Assembly: GCF_004337985.1 (NCBI RefSeq)
Contig: NC_043742.1
Location: forward strand, 5,259,259 to 5,323,258
Length of the DNA stretch: 64,000 nucleotides
Direction: 5' to 3'
Source of the DNA: Pyricularia pennisetigena
Lineage: Eukaryota; Ascomycota; Sordariomycetes; Magnaporthales; Pyriculariaceae
Part shown: positions 36,011 to 49,100 of the stretch, in pieces
How the letters are laid out: every line of letters begins with the position of its first letter
Position numbering within the stretch: position 1 is the first letter of the stretch
Notes under the pieces: model-generated
Told to the model about the DNA's origin: nothing
Database searches by the model: none
The model's input: the letters and a program-made list of their open reading frames with translations, nothing else
Made by a program: the position numbers and the translations under genes

Positions 36011-37515
36011 TTCTTGCGCGTCGAGACTGCAATGTCAAGCGTGTGAAATAAATGGCGGTCAAGGGCTGAAGTCAACTTGGGCCAGTTGCTTCCTGTGCCA
36101 ACTTGCAAGAAGCTCTTATTAGGTGTCCCCCAAGTTCCTGATAGATCCGAGGCGATGTGTCGTAACCAGCACGTGGAGTAGTTCGTTCGGAATCGAGAGA
36201 TTGTGGTTGATATGGAATAGGGAATAGTTGGTAGTTAGGTAGATAAGAAGTGCTCCTTTCGCGTTCAGAAGCTGAAGGAGCGTGGTGCTGGTCCAGCAAA
36301 GTGACGAACAGGCAACAATGTCGGATGACAGTATTGTCTACAGGGGGTCCTGTACGATGGAGCCTCACGGTAGTTAATAATCGCGAAGAGCTGGTGAAGC
36401 CGACAATGAATGAAATGGTATCCCGGAGAGAGTGACGGGATCCAGACGTAGCTAGGAAAATTAATTTGATATCAAAGGATTGACTGAGGTGAGCAAAAGA
36501 AGAATAAAAGGATTGAAGGGGGTACGAGGGGGAAAAAAAAACAGAACGGTCGAAACGTGTGGTGGGCTGGCGATCACGACGAGACGAGAAGAAGAGGGAA
36601 CGGCGAAGAGACGTGTGTAAAAGGGGGGCGGCGAGCATCGGGTGGAAAAAGTCGAAAAAGGGTAGGAACAACAGGAGCCAACCAGGAGCCACCTAGGAGT
36701 CAGGGTGCGGATGGAGAACGGCGGGCGAGAATGGTAGGCCCTGCTAAAAAAAGGAAAAAGAAAAAGAAAACCGACGGACTGGAGTGGAGGGCGGCTCACA
36801 CATCGGACCCCTGTCAGTCTAGCGCCCAGTTGGTGCTGGGTTGCACTGTACCAAGCACTGTCTTGTGGTGTGGTGTGTTGTCCCCACTGCCGCCAAAACA
36901 ACAGGAACCCAGGCGGGCTCGGTGGCAGTTCCTACCTATATCGTACTAGTCTTATGGCAAGCACGCAGGTGTGAACGAATGGTGAATAATGCCTGCCTGG
37001 TGTCTGTCCAGGGAAGAGATCGGCCAAGATGGGAGTCAAGTGACATCTGCATGCGGTGATGGCAGAAAAGGGGATAAATGTGCAGGCCGCACACAGTCTA
37101 CAGTATACCTGATCGGTAGAACGGATATTTAGTCCCAGGTGCATGTTCACCATTGTTCAACGGCCAGATTGAGTTTGATACTGTTTAGCTTAAGCATCCG
37201 ACAGCAGTACAATTCTGCTAGCAGAGATGATGGAAAGATAGATGCAAAAGTCTCAATAATACTTAACAGATTAAAAGGACAAAAGTATCATAAACCAAAA
37301 TAAAAAAGATTCCAGACTAGGTACTTTAGCTAGCTCCTGATGTCAGCCAAACGCCAGCCATGCTAAAGAACTCAAGCTTGTGCCTGCAGCAGAGCGCGGG
37401 CGCGCGCGCCGGTGCGGCCAGGCTTGCAAGACTTGACCTCGACTGGGATGTGTGGTGTGGCGTCAGAACATGGTCGAGCAGGGTCCTGGCACCCCCCGAA
37501 CCAAAGGAAGCGAGG

Positions 37516-37547
<32 letters not shown>

Positions 37548-40500
37548 AGACAGAGAGAGACGGCCAAGCCGGTGGCACAGTGCGGTACCTGACCGATTGA
37601 CACCCACCCACCTGTTTGGGAACCGACCCAACGAGCGAGCGGGCGTGAGACCCCCTTTTTTAGACGTAACGGAAAAAGATGGGATGACAGCCCCCCAGTT
37701 GTGCAAGGACGCATTGGAAAAAGTCGGAGCTTTGTATTATTACTAGGTGAATTGAATGAAGTTTGACGGTTATTTCTGCTAGCGGACGATACCACATCTT
37801 CGAGGGGATTGGAAGCCATTCTGGAGAACACAGTAATCGTACTTTATTCATCGGAACATAGCGGATGTTTGTTTCGCAGGGTTAATGGATGATGGATGAC
37901 TCTCTCAAGGATGGAACGATGTGCTTACGTTATGGTTGAGCATGGCCTGGACCTGAGTGAAGATCCAAGGGAGATCTCGGGAGCCACGGCATTACCATGA
38001 GTGAAAAGAGACTTCTGGCTTCGGAGACAACAAAACAAAAACATATCACAGATGCCAGGCCTCTCCCTTGTGCAGTATGGTACAAGATTCCCTTATCGGC
38101 CGAGTAAAAATCCAAGCACTGCCCATGTAAAGGCCAAGGAGATTGACGGTTGCCCCCTCTTGTTGATGCGTTTTGTTACAAAAGACGACGCACCGACAAG
38201 ACTGGAATTCGACGTTTTCAGGGGGCCAGCTTTGCATCGTTGGATCCAGGGGATACGTTTTCACTTCATGCAGCCGTAAACAAAGCACACCGCAGACAAA
38301 TGTAGTCTACAGAAACCATCATGCAGCGGAGCAGTTAATTGCGGAGATGATGATTATTGGTCGCTGCGTGTTTTCAGCTTACCCGCACGCATCAACAAAA
38401 CGACGACCGTGATATGTTTGTGCCAGGCTGAGTAGTCGGGCAGCTGAAGTGCCACCACGTACCGTAAAACCAAGCAAGTGAACGGGTTTGACCATGGGCC
38501 GGAAACCTTACCACGACATGGATGGAGGTTCGTGAGATTTACCTGGCATTTCTTTCAACCTATCTCTATTTCATGATAGCTTTTTTTTATACAAAGTCTA
38601 TTCTTTTCTTTTCCTTTATCCAGCTAGCCCCAATCAATGAAGTGTAAGTTCGCCAACACATGAGATGGCTTCTAGAATACTTCTAAACACAAGGACTGCG
38701 TTGTGCGTATCTTTCAGTGGTCTGATTTTGAACCTTACGCCTTATCCAAAAGAAATTTACAGTTATGCGTTTTTCTATGATATGCATTTTGCTTTGCATG
38801 GCAGTATTTTGTGCACCAAACTCGCCATTTTTTTTTCTCCTGTACGAAGGAAGAACTGCCAAGCCAAGCTATAGGCAAGCCAGTAAGATCGGCCTCCTCC
38901 CACCTCGCGGATAATCATCCACCAAGGCAAAACGCCCAAGCCCCGCGACGATTCCACAACCGCGCCAGAAGCTGCTCCGAGCTTTTGGGGCCGTCGTCAG
39001 GGGTTTTCCTCGTCTGGACCATCGGTTCTGCTGTACCATTTTGGTGCGCGCCTCTTTTTTTTTGGTCTTGTTTGTTTTATTTTGTCCGAACAAGCCTAAT
39101 CAAGAGAACCGCTATGCAAATACGGCTTATGAGTTGTGGAAAGTTTGTGTAGAAAGGGTTGGCAAACCACAAAAGTAAATACAAAAATTAACAAATACGA
39201 AGAAAATACGGGGGATGACAACGACCTTGGAGGTGGGCTGCTTTGCTATCAAAGCCTGAATCAATGAGGGGAAGCACGGAGCATGCACGTCAAGCAACCC
39301 AGTGCGCTCAACACTTATCGCAAGGAAACCCCGTGCTCCAGAGGCGATCACCTTGACCGCCGCCCTCCATGCCCTTCCAAGCAGAGTCAGAAGCGGAGAA
39401 GACACGACGTCGGTTCAATCGGCTCGTGCTCCGCCGCTCAGCCACACTTTTGGAGTACCGTGTCGTGGTAAATTGATTCTCCAACGCACAGGGGAAAATG
39501 GAAAGGGGGAATTCAATTTGGATATCCTCAATCCTCAGCTGCCCACCTCCTAAGGATCGATAATTGAAGGAAGTCGCATGGTGAAATGGTTTTCGTCCTG
39601 GCTTTCAGACGGCGGCCTCATGGTGTGATGAGAGAGCCGGCTTGTGAGCTGGTCGGTCCGGGAAAGGCGGCGGACACGTCGCGTGGACCCAGTCATCGAA
39701 TGGCTTTTTGTTTCCCCCTTCAGTCCACGTCCGAATGTTCTCTCTAGTACAAAAAACTTTCTTGGTGGACGACAAAAAAAAAAAGCCACAGAAGAAAATA
39801 AAAAGCGGGAGCAAGAAAAGGGGCGCGTTGGGGTGGAAAGGCTCACGCTTTACTGCCAAGGTTATAGCCAAGACCCCAACGTGGGGTTTGTCTTCCATTA
39901 CCTCCAGTCATAGGGTGACATTTATGCCCGCTCATCGACGTTTGTAGCAAACTCACAAGCCCGACAGGCCGATAAGACAGCGAAAGTGGGCATGAGTTAC
40001 GCAAGGTTCATCTCTGACTTGTCATGGTATCACTGCCAAACAAGTTTTTGAATTGGTGAGCAAAAGAGGCGGGGGCGTATAGAAGGAAGAGAGGGGGGGA
40101 AATATAAGATATAAAAATATCATAATACGTTAAAAACATCACATGTGTCAGAGAGGCATAGATACACAAATGCGATTACTATAGTACGTAGCGTAGCAGA
40201 ATGCTACAGAACATGGACGGGCTGGCAACGAACGACCTTGAAGGCTGCCACGAACCACAGAAAACTCGCGTGCAACCGCCCAACCCCCTGTCCGTACCTT
40301 GCATTCTGCATGCATGAATGACCGTCAGGTACACTGTGCACCCCCAAAACGACGGGTACCTCATGCATTGTTTACTGTCGTACATTTTCTGTTGCATTTC
40401 TGATCTTGTGTGGCTTTAGTGCTGGTTCTTGCCGAGAGGAAGAAGGGAGAAAAAAAAAAAAAAAAAAAAAAAAAACAGTGAGCTGAAAATGTGCCTCCTC

Positions 40501-43500
40501 CATGCCTCTCCGTCCCGATTTTATCGACACGGTCCAAGATGGGCCATCAGCCTATTGGATGGTAACAAACAAAGGCTGCCTAGTTATCAAGGAAGAAGCG
40601 CAGCTTTGGGGGCGTTTGATGCAATGCAATCAATAGAGCCGTTTGCTTGCTTACTTTTCTAGGCCTTGTTGACATCATCGATAGACACAGTCAGCAGCTG
40701 ATCGGGAAGGATTTTTGGTTGGTTCCTTTTTTTATCAAGCGGCGGAACTGTGCCCTGCATTTTCGCTATATTTTCTTTGCTTGCATGCGCTGTCACTCAT
40801 GAGGCATCAGGGTTAAAAGCAGCCTGTTTGACAGAACAAGTCAACAGTTGACCCACGGAGATTTGACAGCCGCACCTCTATGCAAGTGGGCGATACGGGT
40901 CACATACTACCTGTTCTTGGTATGCACACTGTATCCGGTGCACAAGTCGTGGTGGGAGGAAAACAAAAAACAGACCAAGACAGCAGCTCGGACAGTTCCA
41001 GGCCAGCAAGGCCAGCGAGCCAAGTATTCCTCCTTTACTAGGTACAGCTACTGTAGTAGGGCAGAAGACGGATCGTGTGCATGCAAGGTTCCCACTTTTA
41101 CCCCTGAGGCTTTCGGCGGACGGGTGCACAGGGATCCCTGGTTCGTTCGTCTGTTCCTTTGTAGGCAGGCATTGGGAAGATAGAACGGCACCTACCGGGT
41201 CATGTCAGGTCAGGCACAAGCCCTTTTTTTTTCACTCCACCCAAGTCGCAATGCCTTCCCATTGGTTCAATCCGTCGTCGTCTCCTTTTTCTGGCCTCCG
41301 AAACTTCCTCCAGTCACGACGCGTCCACATTCTATTGCCACCCGCCCTTTTTTTTTCTTTTCTTTTTTTTCTCTTTGTAACTGACAACCTGGTCCATCGT
41401 CCTATAGCTGAGATTTGTTAACGGCCAGCATCCGACTATGATTGGAATTCAATTCATGACAAGCTTCAAGTCTACGGACAAGCCGGCCGCCGGCCGAGAG
41501 AGAAAATCAAAACAAGGGATTCCCATCTTTTTTTTTCTCCCGCAATACTGACGAATGTTGGCGACGCAAAGTAGAGACAGGGCCTCGACCACTCTTCGGT
41601 ACAAGTGGCTGAACACAGACAGATTGTGGGTAGACCAGAACTCAAAGAGAAATGCCGTCCGTCCTTTTGGTGCATGGTCTGTGTGGAGGCGAAGGGAGGA
41701 AGAAGCATCCAATTGCGGGATTCCAACCGAAAGGTCCGTCATGCACGGGTCACTGTCACACTTTGGGACGTCGTCACCGGTCCGCTGGTATTAATTGCGT
41801 CCCTTGCAGTTTTCTTTCCTTCATGCCAGTTTCCGATGCCTGGCGGTTTCGAGACCTTGGAACGCATTGGTCCTGGTTCCTATTGTGACTGGTCAATTGC
41901 ACAATACCTGGTTCGCCAATCTAGGCGAAGAGTCCAGGGCAAGGGGGAATTGGGGAAAACCAACACAGTACAATTACGTACTCAGTAGGGAATTTGAGTT
42001 GGTCTTGGACAATTCAATATGACAGCAACGGTTATCGGAGCAAGGAGGAAAAAAGAATAAAAAAGAAAAACAGACAAGGTAAGGGTTGGCATAACAAACG
42101 TCGTCGCTGTTGACATGGAATTAAATGGTTGGTCAATGTAGTAGTGTCCAAACCCCAGCAAACCTTTTCGCGTACCCTTTTGGGCAGACAAACCCCAATC
42201 CCGATGCAGACAGGGGGGTGCTCGGCTGATGCTATGGAGAACTTCTCTGACGAGACGCAGAAGCAATTCGCGCAGGCCGGCCAAGAGGCCGCCCGTTTTC
42301 TTCAAGCCTAGAGACAGAACCAACTTCAAGTCGGGGAATTAGGGGGAGGGCATTAGATATTGATTTTTTTTTTTTTTTTTTTTTTTTTTAAGTTCCCACT
42401 CTCTAGGTAAATCGAACAAACCCAGTACTGTCTGGGCCCCCTCGGTAACAAATACAATCATCAGCCAAAACGATGGCGTTCATTGCTGCTGACTTTGTTG
42501 ACTGCAATCGGGCGCTAAGCTTTCCCGTTGTCACCCCTTTCATCTGATGTGTGTCTACGGAGTAGCTCGGCCGTGCACCCTTTTTTTTTCCCTATCCTTT
42601 CAAGGCTAGTAGATTCAGAATCCCTCGAGGCGTAATGGTTCTAGTCTGCCCGTCACACCCCTTATTTCTTGCTTTGGTTTCTTCTCCCGTGCTCTAGATC
42701 TAAGAGGTGCCACACATCTCGACTTGTATGAACTTGACGCTCGAGCCAGACGACGAGAGGCCCAATCTCGGTCGGAGGTGGTTCCGTTCTCTAAACTCGA
42801 AAAAAAAAAGTTGCCATCGGGCCGGTACACATCACGTCACGCAAAGACCGGTTCGCAATCTTTGCTTGCCATCTTTGTGACGGCGTCTTTCGGGAGGGGG
42901 ATGGGGGAGCTTGCTAGGTTCCTGCTTGTTCTTCTTGGTGCATACTTTAGTCCCTTGCGGATAGCGACGTTTGTTGTCCTTCTCTGTTTGCCCGTGTAGC
43001 AGGGTTGCCTTGTATAACGCTCCCCCTCAATCCGAGACTGGCATATGTGTTGGAAGATGGAATGCAAGAGAGAGTGAGAGACGAAGGAAAAAAAAAAAAA
43101 AAAAAAGTTTGCGTGAGCTTGACGCAAGGTGCACCAGTCAGTCTATAGCTGCATCCCTTGTTTGTCCCCATGTTTTTCTATGTGGGGTTGAACAGCGTGG
43201 TTTTCGGGGTTTGTTTGTACGGTAATGCCGTCCGCGGTATTTGTTTTTTTCCCTCTTTAGAAGGAATATCCATGCAATAACATTCGAGAAAGAACAACTG
43301 TATCTTCCAAGCCCTGAGTCGCCTGTTGTGATTACTAGGATCCGGGATGGTGGGCTTCGGCATCAAGCAGTGACATCAGATGATGGAGATATAAAGAGAA
43401 AAAAAAAAAAAAAAAAACATGGGTTATGGTCGATCCCCGTCATCCGGTCAAGCCGGCATCAAAATCTCGAGGCAAACACAACAGAGGCAAGCTTACGGTC

Positions 43501-43719
43501 GATAGGTCCGGCTAGTCAAGACCGTTCAAACACAAGCTTCCCTCCGCTTCCTGATCGTGGTGAATTTGCGCACATGATCTGACTATGCAGATATCCCATC
43601 GTAGCATGTAAACCAGATAATGCCTGGTGAGGGCCAGCCAATTCGTACGGAGGACCGAGTAAGCATATATGTTGGTGGTATATCGGTAAATACCTAGTCA
43701 GTCAGTCCAGGAAAAAAAA
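36011..43719. other. 7.7-kb gene desert upstream of the homeobox gene
   Basis: No frame here looks like a gene. The region contains homopolymers of about 31 A (37516-37546), 26 A (40450-40475), 26 T (42364-42389), 18 A (43089-43106) and 19 A (43399-43417), scattered short T-runs and purine-rich tracts such as 36725-36770. An open stretch of about 60 codons ending at 42311 (with MENFSDETQKQFAQAG near its end) has gene-like codon use but no start, intron or partner that I can fix. Part of the region nearest 36010 is probably a long 5' leader and promoter of the homeobox gene. Confidence 0.5.
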
Positions 43720-44985
43720 TCAAAGATCCCGCATGACCTCGCCCACAGCTCTGGCAGCCAATCTTTTCCTCTGTTCCTCTGGTAAACTAGCACCCATTTC
43801 TCGGACCGCAAGTAGCTTGCGCATCATGGCCTCGACCTTCTCGACGTCCTCTTTCCCGATGTCGTCCTCTGTCTCCAGGCTTTGGGGATCCTTTGCATTG
43901 TGCCCTTCTCCCGATGATGAACCTGAATTGTCTGTCGCGTCTTTCTGTGACTGGCTCGACTCCTGAAGCGAAGGAGCCTCGTCCGCTATCCTTTTGTCTT
44001 CGGCGTCCGCCTCAGTATCGACCCCTGAACTCCAGATGGCATGCTTGAGGCCCTCAAAGTCGGCCTTGTCAAAGCCGAAACTCAGGCTCGCCGGGTCCAG
44101 GTCAGTGCTCTTCCTCCTCTTGGCTGCACCGCTTGCTGCCTTTTCAAAGTCACCAAACTCGTCCGAAGATTCCTGGCCCATAAAATCGTCATCGTCGTCA
44201 TCGTCGTCCCCCAGCCCCAGGCCATCCGCATCCAGATCGAGGGCCCAGTCGTTGGACTGCAGCGCCTCCAGCACTCGCGGAATGCCGGTCTTTTCTGTTG
44301 TATGTGATCGTGTGTGTTAGTCGGCATCCCGCGCGACCCGTTGGGGCCGTTTCATCAAGTCCTGGCCATCCATTGCCCTCGTAAACTCACCGCCAAACTC
44401 ATTCCTCCCTTTATCCCCCCCACCACCGCTCCTCGCATGCACAAACTCCAACCCGGCCTCGCCACAAGCCTCTTCCCAGTCGCCGAGCACGTCACCGGCA
44501 TCAGGCCCGACCTCGCCGAAGCCGACAGCAAGCCCGACTCCGTCCCACTCCCAGCCGCCCAGGCCCTCCCTCACCACCCTCCCCACCGCCTCGACGAGCT
44601 CCCGCCGCCCCTTGCCGCCACCCACCTCCTTTTCCCCCTTGAGCGAGAAGACGATGGCGATCCCGCCCAGCACGCTCAGGACCTCCCTCGCCTCGGCGCT
44701 GAGGAACGTGTCGGCCCACTCGCCCGGCGCGGCCGGCGTGTCGAGCCACACGGGCACCTCGGCGCTGTAGTAGGCCGTCTTGAGCGTCAGGGCGTGCGTC
44801 GTGCCCGCCAGGCCGCTGCCGCTGCTGCTGCTTTCCCCGCCTTCTTCTTCTTCTCCTCCTTCCGGCGGTGCTGTCGGCAGCGGCGTCGGGTGGGTGCCGG
44901 TCAGGTCCTTGACGAACCTGCTGAGCAGCTCCGCCTCGCTTTCTAGCGATATCGCCAGGATACGGCGGGGGTTTGTGATTTCCAT
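43720..44985 (-). CDS. Adaptin-binding protein p34 / Irc6 homologue
   Basis: Exons 44985-44391 and 44294-43720 give 389 residues. The start MEITNPRRILAISLE was chosen because the upstream in-frame extension is not conserved-looking. The N-terminal half resembles the small GTPase-like fold of the AAGAB/p34 family; the junction restores FGEKTGIPRVLEALQSNDW, the typical Gly-Ile-Pro-Arg helix of this family, and an acidic stretch with eight Asp follows. The C-terminus (LPEEQRKRLAARAVGEVMRD) matches the helical end seen in animal p34. The family acts as a cytosolic chaperone that helps assemble the AP-1 and AP-2 clathrin adaptor complexes. The intron acceptor is CAACAG at 44295, not the later AAAAG, since only it keeps the frame. 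Confidence 0.82.
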
Positions 44986-46174
44986 GACGAGGTGGGAATC
45001 TGTGGGTAAGGAAGAATGAATTTCGACAAAGAGGAGTGGAAGCGGCGGAAACAAAGAAAACAACAACAAATTACCGATTTTCGGATAAATTTATGCTTTA
45101 ATACCTAATATTCGTCGTTGACAATTGCCGTTCGTAGCTAGACTAGGAAAAATGTATCGGAACAGAACCGTAGTGGGGTAGTTTCTACCTGTTGGCCCCC
45201 AACGTCATTCTCCAACACAGACCTTCTCCAAGCAAAGCTCGCGAATGGGTTGATTACTCACTCGCCTCATTCACATGCTCCATCCTATACCGTATGGATT
45301 CATAAGGATTCCACAGCCGGCCTAAATTTACTTGAGTAGTTTGAAACAATTATACAACTCAAGGATTGAGACGTGTGTGTTCCATACACAAATTGTTCGT
45401 TGCTCTTCTCAAAACCTTTTGCCCCATCTCAACCTTGACAGGCACTGCTTTTGTTTTTCTTGTTTTTCTTGTTTTTCTTGTTTTTCTTGTTTCTTCTACT
45501 TTTCCTGGGGAATATTTACTACAACGGTATTGCAGCCTAAACCGATCGCTATATATCCTGATAGAGAGGAAAAAAAGTTAACTGTTGAAAGCTAACCACA
45601 GAAAATGCTGGCTGAAGCCTAATCATGAAAAGCCAACTCCAAAAAAAAAAAAAAAGAAAAAAAAAAAGCGCTCCGCTCAGACAGTTTATATATAATTTGC
45701 TTTTAATTGAGAGACATAGAAAAATTCGAGCATACTTTAATGCGCTAGTAATAATACAACTCCTTTCTGCCGCTCTGCATTACTCCTTGTTTGAGTAGCA
45801 GTCATGACATCAACAACTCCTATAAACTTGCAAGCCAGCCAATTGCTACCTGCACTGCAATACTCTCAGGCGCCAAGTCGCCCTCGTCCATGTTGCCGAT
45901 ACCCGCCTCAGGGATGGCGTCCGCGGTATCGCGATCACCGTAATGGCTAGCCTTACAGGTAAGCAAAGTTGCGCTAGGGCCCTTATTATCAAGGGAGCAC
46001 CGCCGGGTGAGAGGACAATTCTGATTGCTAGCTCTTATTCGTAACTTCGGCGCTCGACTTTGGCTTCCCGTCGCTTGTCCATGACTGGGAGGAGTGACTC
46101 GTAGAGCCACTACTGGTTCCTGGACATGTTGTCCCGGTAAGAACCTGGGTTGCTGCGTCCTCCGAGCAGCCGTA
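44986..46174. other. Intergenic region between p34 and ABC transporter genes
   Basis: About 1.2 kb. It holds a TTTTTCTTG pentamer-like repeat near 45450-45490, coding nothing convincing, A-runs at 45641-45667 and the 3' end of the ABC gene. No gene seen. Confidence 0.5.
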
Positions 46175-49100
46175 CTAAGGTGCTGCATCGGCAGCCTCGT
46201 CATCCACGTCGATGAGTTTCTTTGCGTCGAAAGCCTTCTTCGCAGCCTTGGCAAGCAATTCCGTATCGCCACTCATGTCACACATGCTCTTGAAACTGCC
46301 CCCTTCGCCCTTGCGCATGAGCTCCCACGGATGGGCATACTCGACAACCTCTCCTTTGTCCAAGACCAAAACCTTGTCGTAATCTGCAATCGTCTGCAGG
46401 CGGTGAGCAATGGTGATGATGGTCGTATCCTTCATCTCGCGGATAGTATCTTGGATCTTGCTGTCGGTAGCGTAGTCAATCGATGCCGTAGCCTCGTCCA
46501 TGACCAGAACGCGAGGCTCCTTCAGCAGGGCGCGGGCCAGGCAAAGAAGCTGACGTTGGCCTTGCGACAGATTTGATCCTGACTCGGAGACCTTAGATGA
46601 GAGATTGAGGAAAATGTTCTTGTTGCTCGCGCCTCCTGGTGTAGTTGGTGAAGCCGGTACGACAGGTGAGGCATTAGCGGTAGGGATAGTCTCGTCGGGG
46701 CCGATAAGCTGCACACGTTGCAGTGACTTGTAAATCTGCTCGTCGGTAAACAAATGAAATGGGTCCAGATTGGACCGGATGGTACCCGTAAAGAGGGTTG
46801 GCTCCTGGGGAACGATAGTAATAGCCTCGCGCAAGTCGCGCAGGCCGATGAGCCCAATGTCAATGCCGTCGATCAGGATTTTACCTTCGTCAGCCTCAAG
46901 CGCCCTGAAGATGGCCAGCGCCAGAGAGCTTTTTCCAGCACCCGTTCGTCCAACAATACCGACCTTCTCTCGAGGGGAGATCTTGAACGTAACGTTGCGC
47001 AGGACCGGGTCCAGCTCCTTGCGGTAACTGGTAGTGTAGTTGATGAACTCGACTGACCCTTGGGCTGGCCAGTTCTTTGGCGGCCTGTTGTTTTCACAGA
47101 TGGGTGCTGCCTCCTGCTCGACCTCAAGGTACTCCTTGATACGCTCGACTGCGTTCATATTCTGCTCGTTGATCGAGTACAAGCGCACCAGCCACAAGAT
47201 GTTCTCGGCGAATCCGATGGCGTAACTCAAAGAAATACCAGCCCACCCTGCGTCGATGACTCCTATACTAAGGATGACAAAGACACCGGCGAAGAAGGAT
47301 ACGAAATCACCCAATAGATCCGTACGGAAGGCGAGCCATCTGTTGGTAGCCCAGAGGTAAATCATGGGTCGCAGCTGGCCGTTGATGCGGGTCAAGTTGT
47401 CTCTGACGAATCGACGCTCATCGCCATAAGCTCGGATGGTGGTGACGCCGCTAGAATGACCTTGTTAGCCACTGATTACTCTGATGCCTGCCTTGTTGGC
47501 TTTCTTGACACTTATGTAGAAAACGGCATAAGAACTAACCTTAAAGTCTCGCCAAACTGTTGGAACAGTGGGCTACGCTGCACAGATTCAAGACGTTTCA
47601 GGTCTCGTGATGAAGTCAGGTAGAATTTGGCCAGCAACACGTATGCCATTGTGATAAAGACGGCGGCGATGAGAAATCCGGGGGTGATGGAGGCAATCAA
47701 CACAACGGTCACTGTGATACCCAGGGCGCAGCTCAAAATTCCAATGGCAATTGGCGCCACCTCCTGGTCGACAGCTTCCATATCCTTTGAAAACCTGTTC
47801 ATCATTTGGCCCAATGGCTACACCAGCGATTCCGAGTTAGCGCACCTGGTCATGATATTCTGGAGACCTGCATGTTGTCCAAGCAGATGCGAAAAGAGTT
47901 TTTCCTGATAAATATAAAAAAAAAAAAAAAAAACATACCGTGACATCAAAGAACCTGAACTTGGCACGAGTGACAGCACCCAGCAAACGCGTATGTATCT
48001 TGGCTGAGGCCGTAAGCGACCCGAAAAAGATCCAAAGATCACGGAGGAATGCCGTCAAAGAACCCGCAAGACCAATAATCGCAAGAATGACGAGGTAGTA
48101 CTGTGCATTGACTTCGGAGTTGACAACAATGTCGAGAGCGGTAGCGTTGCCATTTCTGGCTAGTTGATCCTTGACATAGGTTTGCACAGGCACCATGTAC
48201 TTGGGGGCAAACGACTGAGTGCCGTAGGTGTGCGAGCTAGTCGAGATGGGAATACTGGATATCTCGGTAGTGTACTGGCTTGCCCACTGTTTGATCCAGA
48301 GGTTAGAGGCAACGTCGCTGGCCTGCTGAGACATGAAGATGCCGGCCGCAACAACCCAGAACCACCAAGACCCCATGGAGGCCAGGTATAGCTTCATAAC
48401 AGGCCATTTCACAGCACCTGTAGCCTTTGTTTCTTCCAGGGCTTCGGCCTTCTTCGGCTTCTTGGTGTCTTTGGGCTTGGACAGGTGATCGTCGCCGTCG
48501 GTATCGAGGAGTGTGTTACCACTACCCTCACCAACGCTCGACGGCACACGAGAAGGAATTCTGGAGATGTTGGGAGTGTCTGACTTGGCCTTCTGAGCAA
48601 TCTCCTCGCCAAGCGCTCCCGAAGTGATAAGCTCTAGTGCTCGGCCCTGGTGGGTGATTCTTCCGTTGTCCATGACGACCACAAAGTCGGCGTGCGGCAC
48701 GCACAGCGGGATGTTATGTGTGACCATGATACAGGTTCGGTCCTTCATCAACGGGCCCCTGATGCAGTTGTTGAAAATCCACTGGGCCGTATGCGAGTCT
48801 ACAGCACTAAGACAGTCGTCAAGGAGCAAGTGCTTTGAGTTGGAATAGACGGCGCGAGCCAGGGATATGCGCTGCTTCTGGCCTCCGGAGAGTGTAATGC
48901 CCTATTTGCACAAAGATGTCAGTAGGTAAGGTTATATATAACGCTAAAAGCTTGGTGCAACCGTAGCAGGATTCGACAAAGAAAAAAAAAAGCGATGAAT
49001 GGGAGAGGAAATAGAGGCATAAGAAGAGATAACATACCTTTTCGCCAACCAAGGTTTCATCACCATTGTCAAGAATTTCCAAGTCGCGCTCCAGCGCACA

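Noticed and set aside
44295..44300. Alternative acceptor AAAAG for the p34 gene
   Set aside because: It would shift the frame; CAACAG restores GEKTGIPR.
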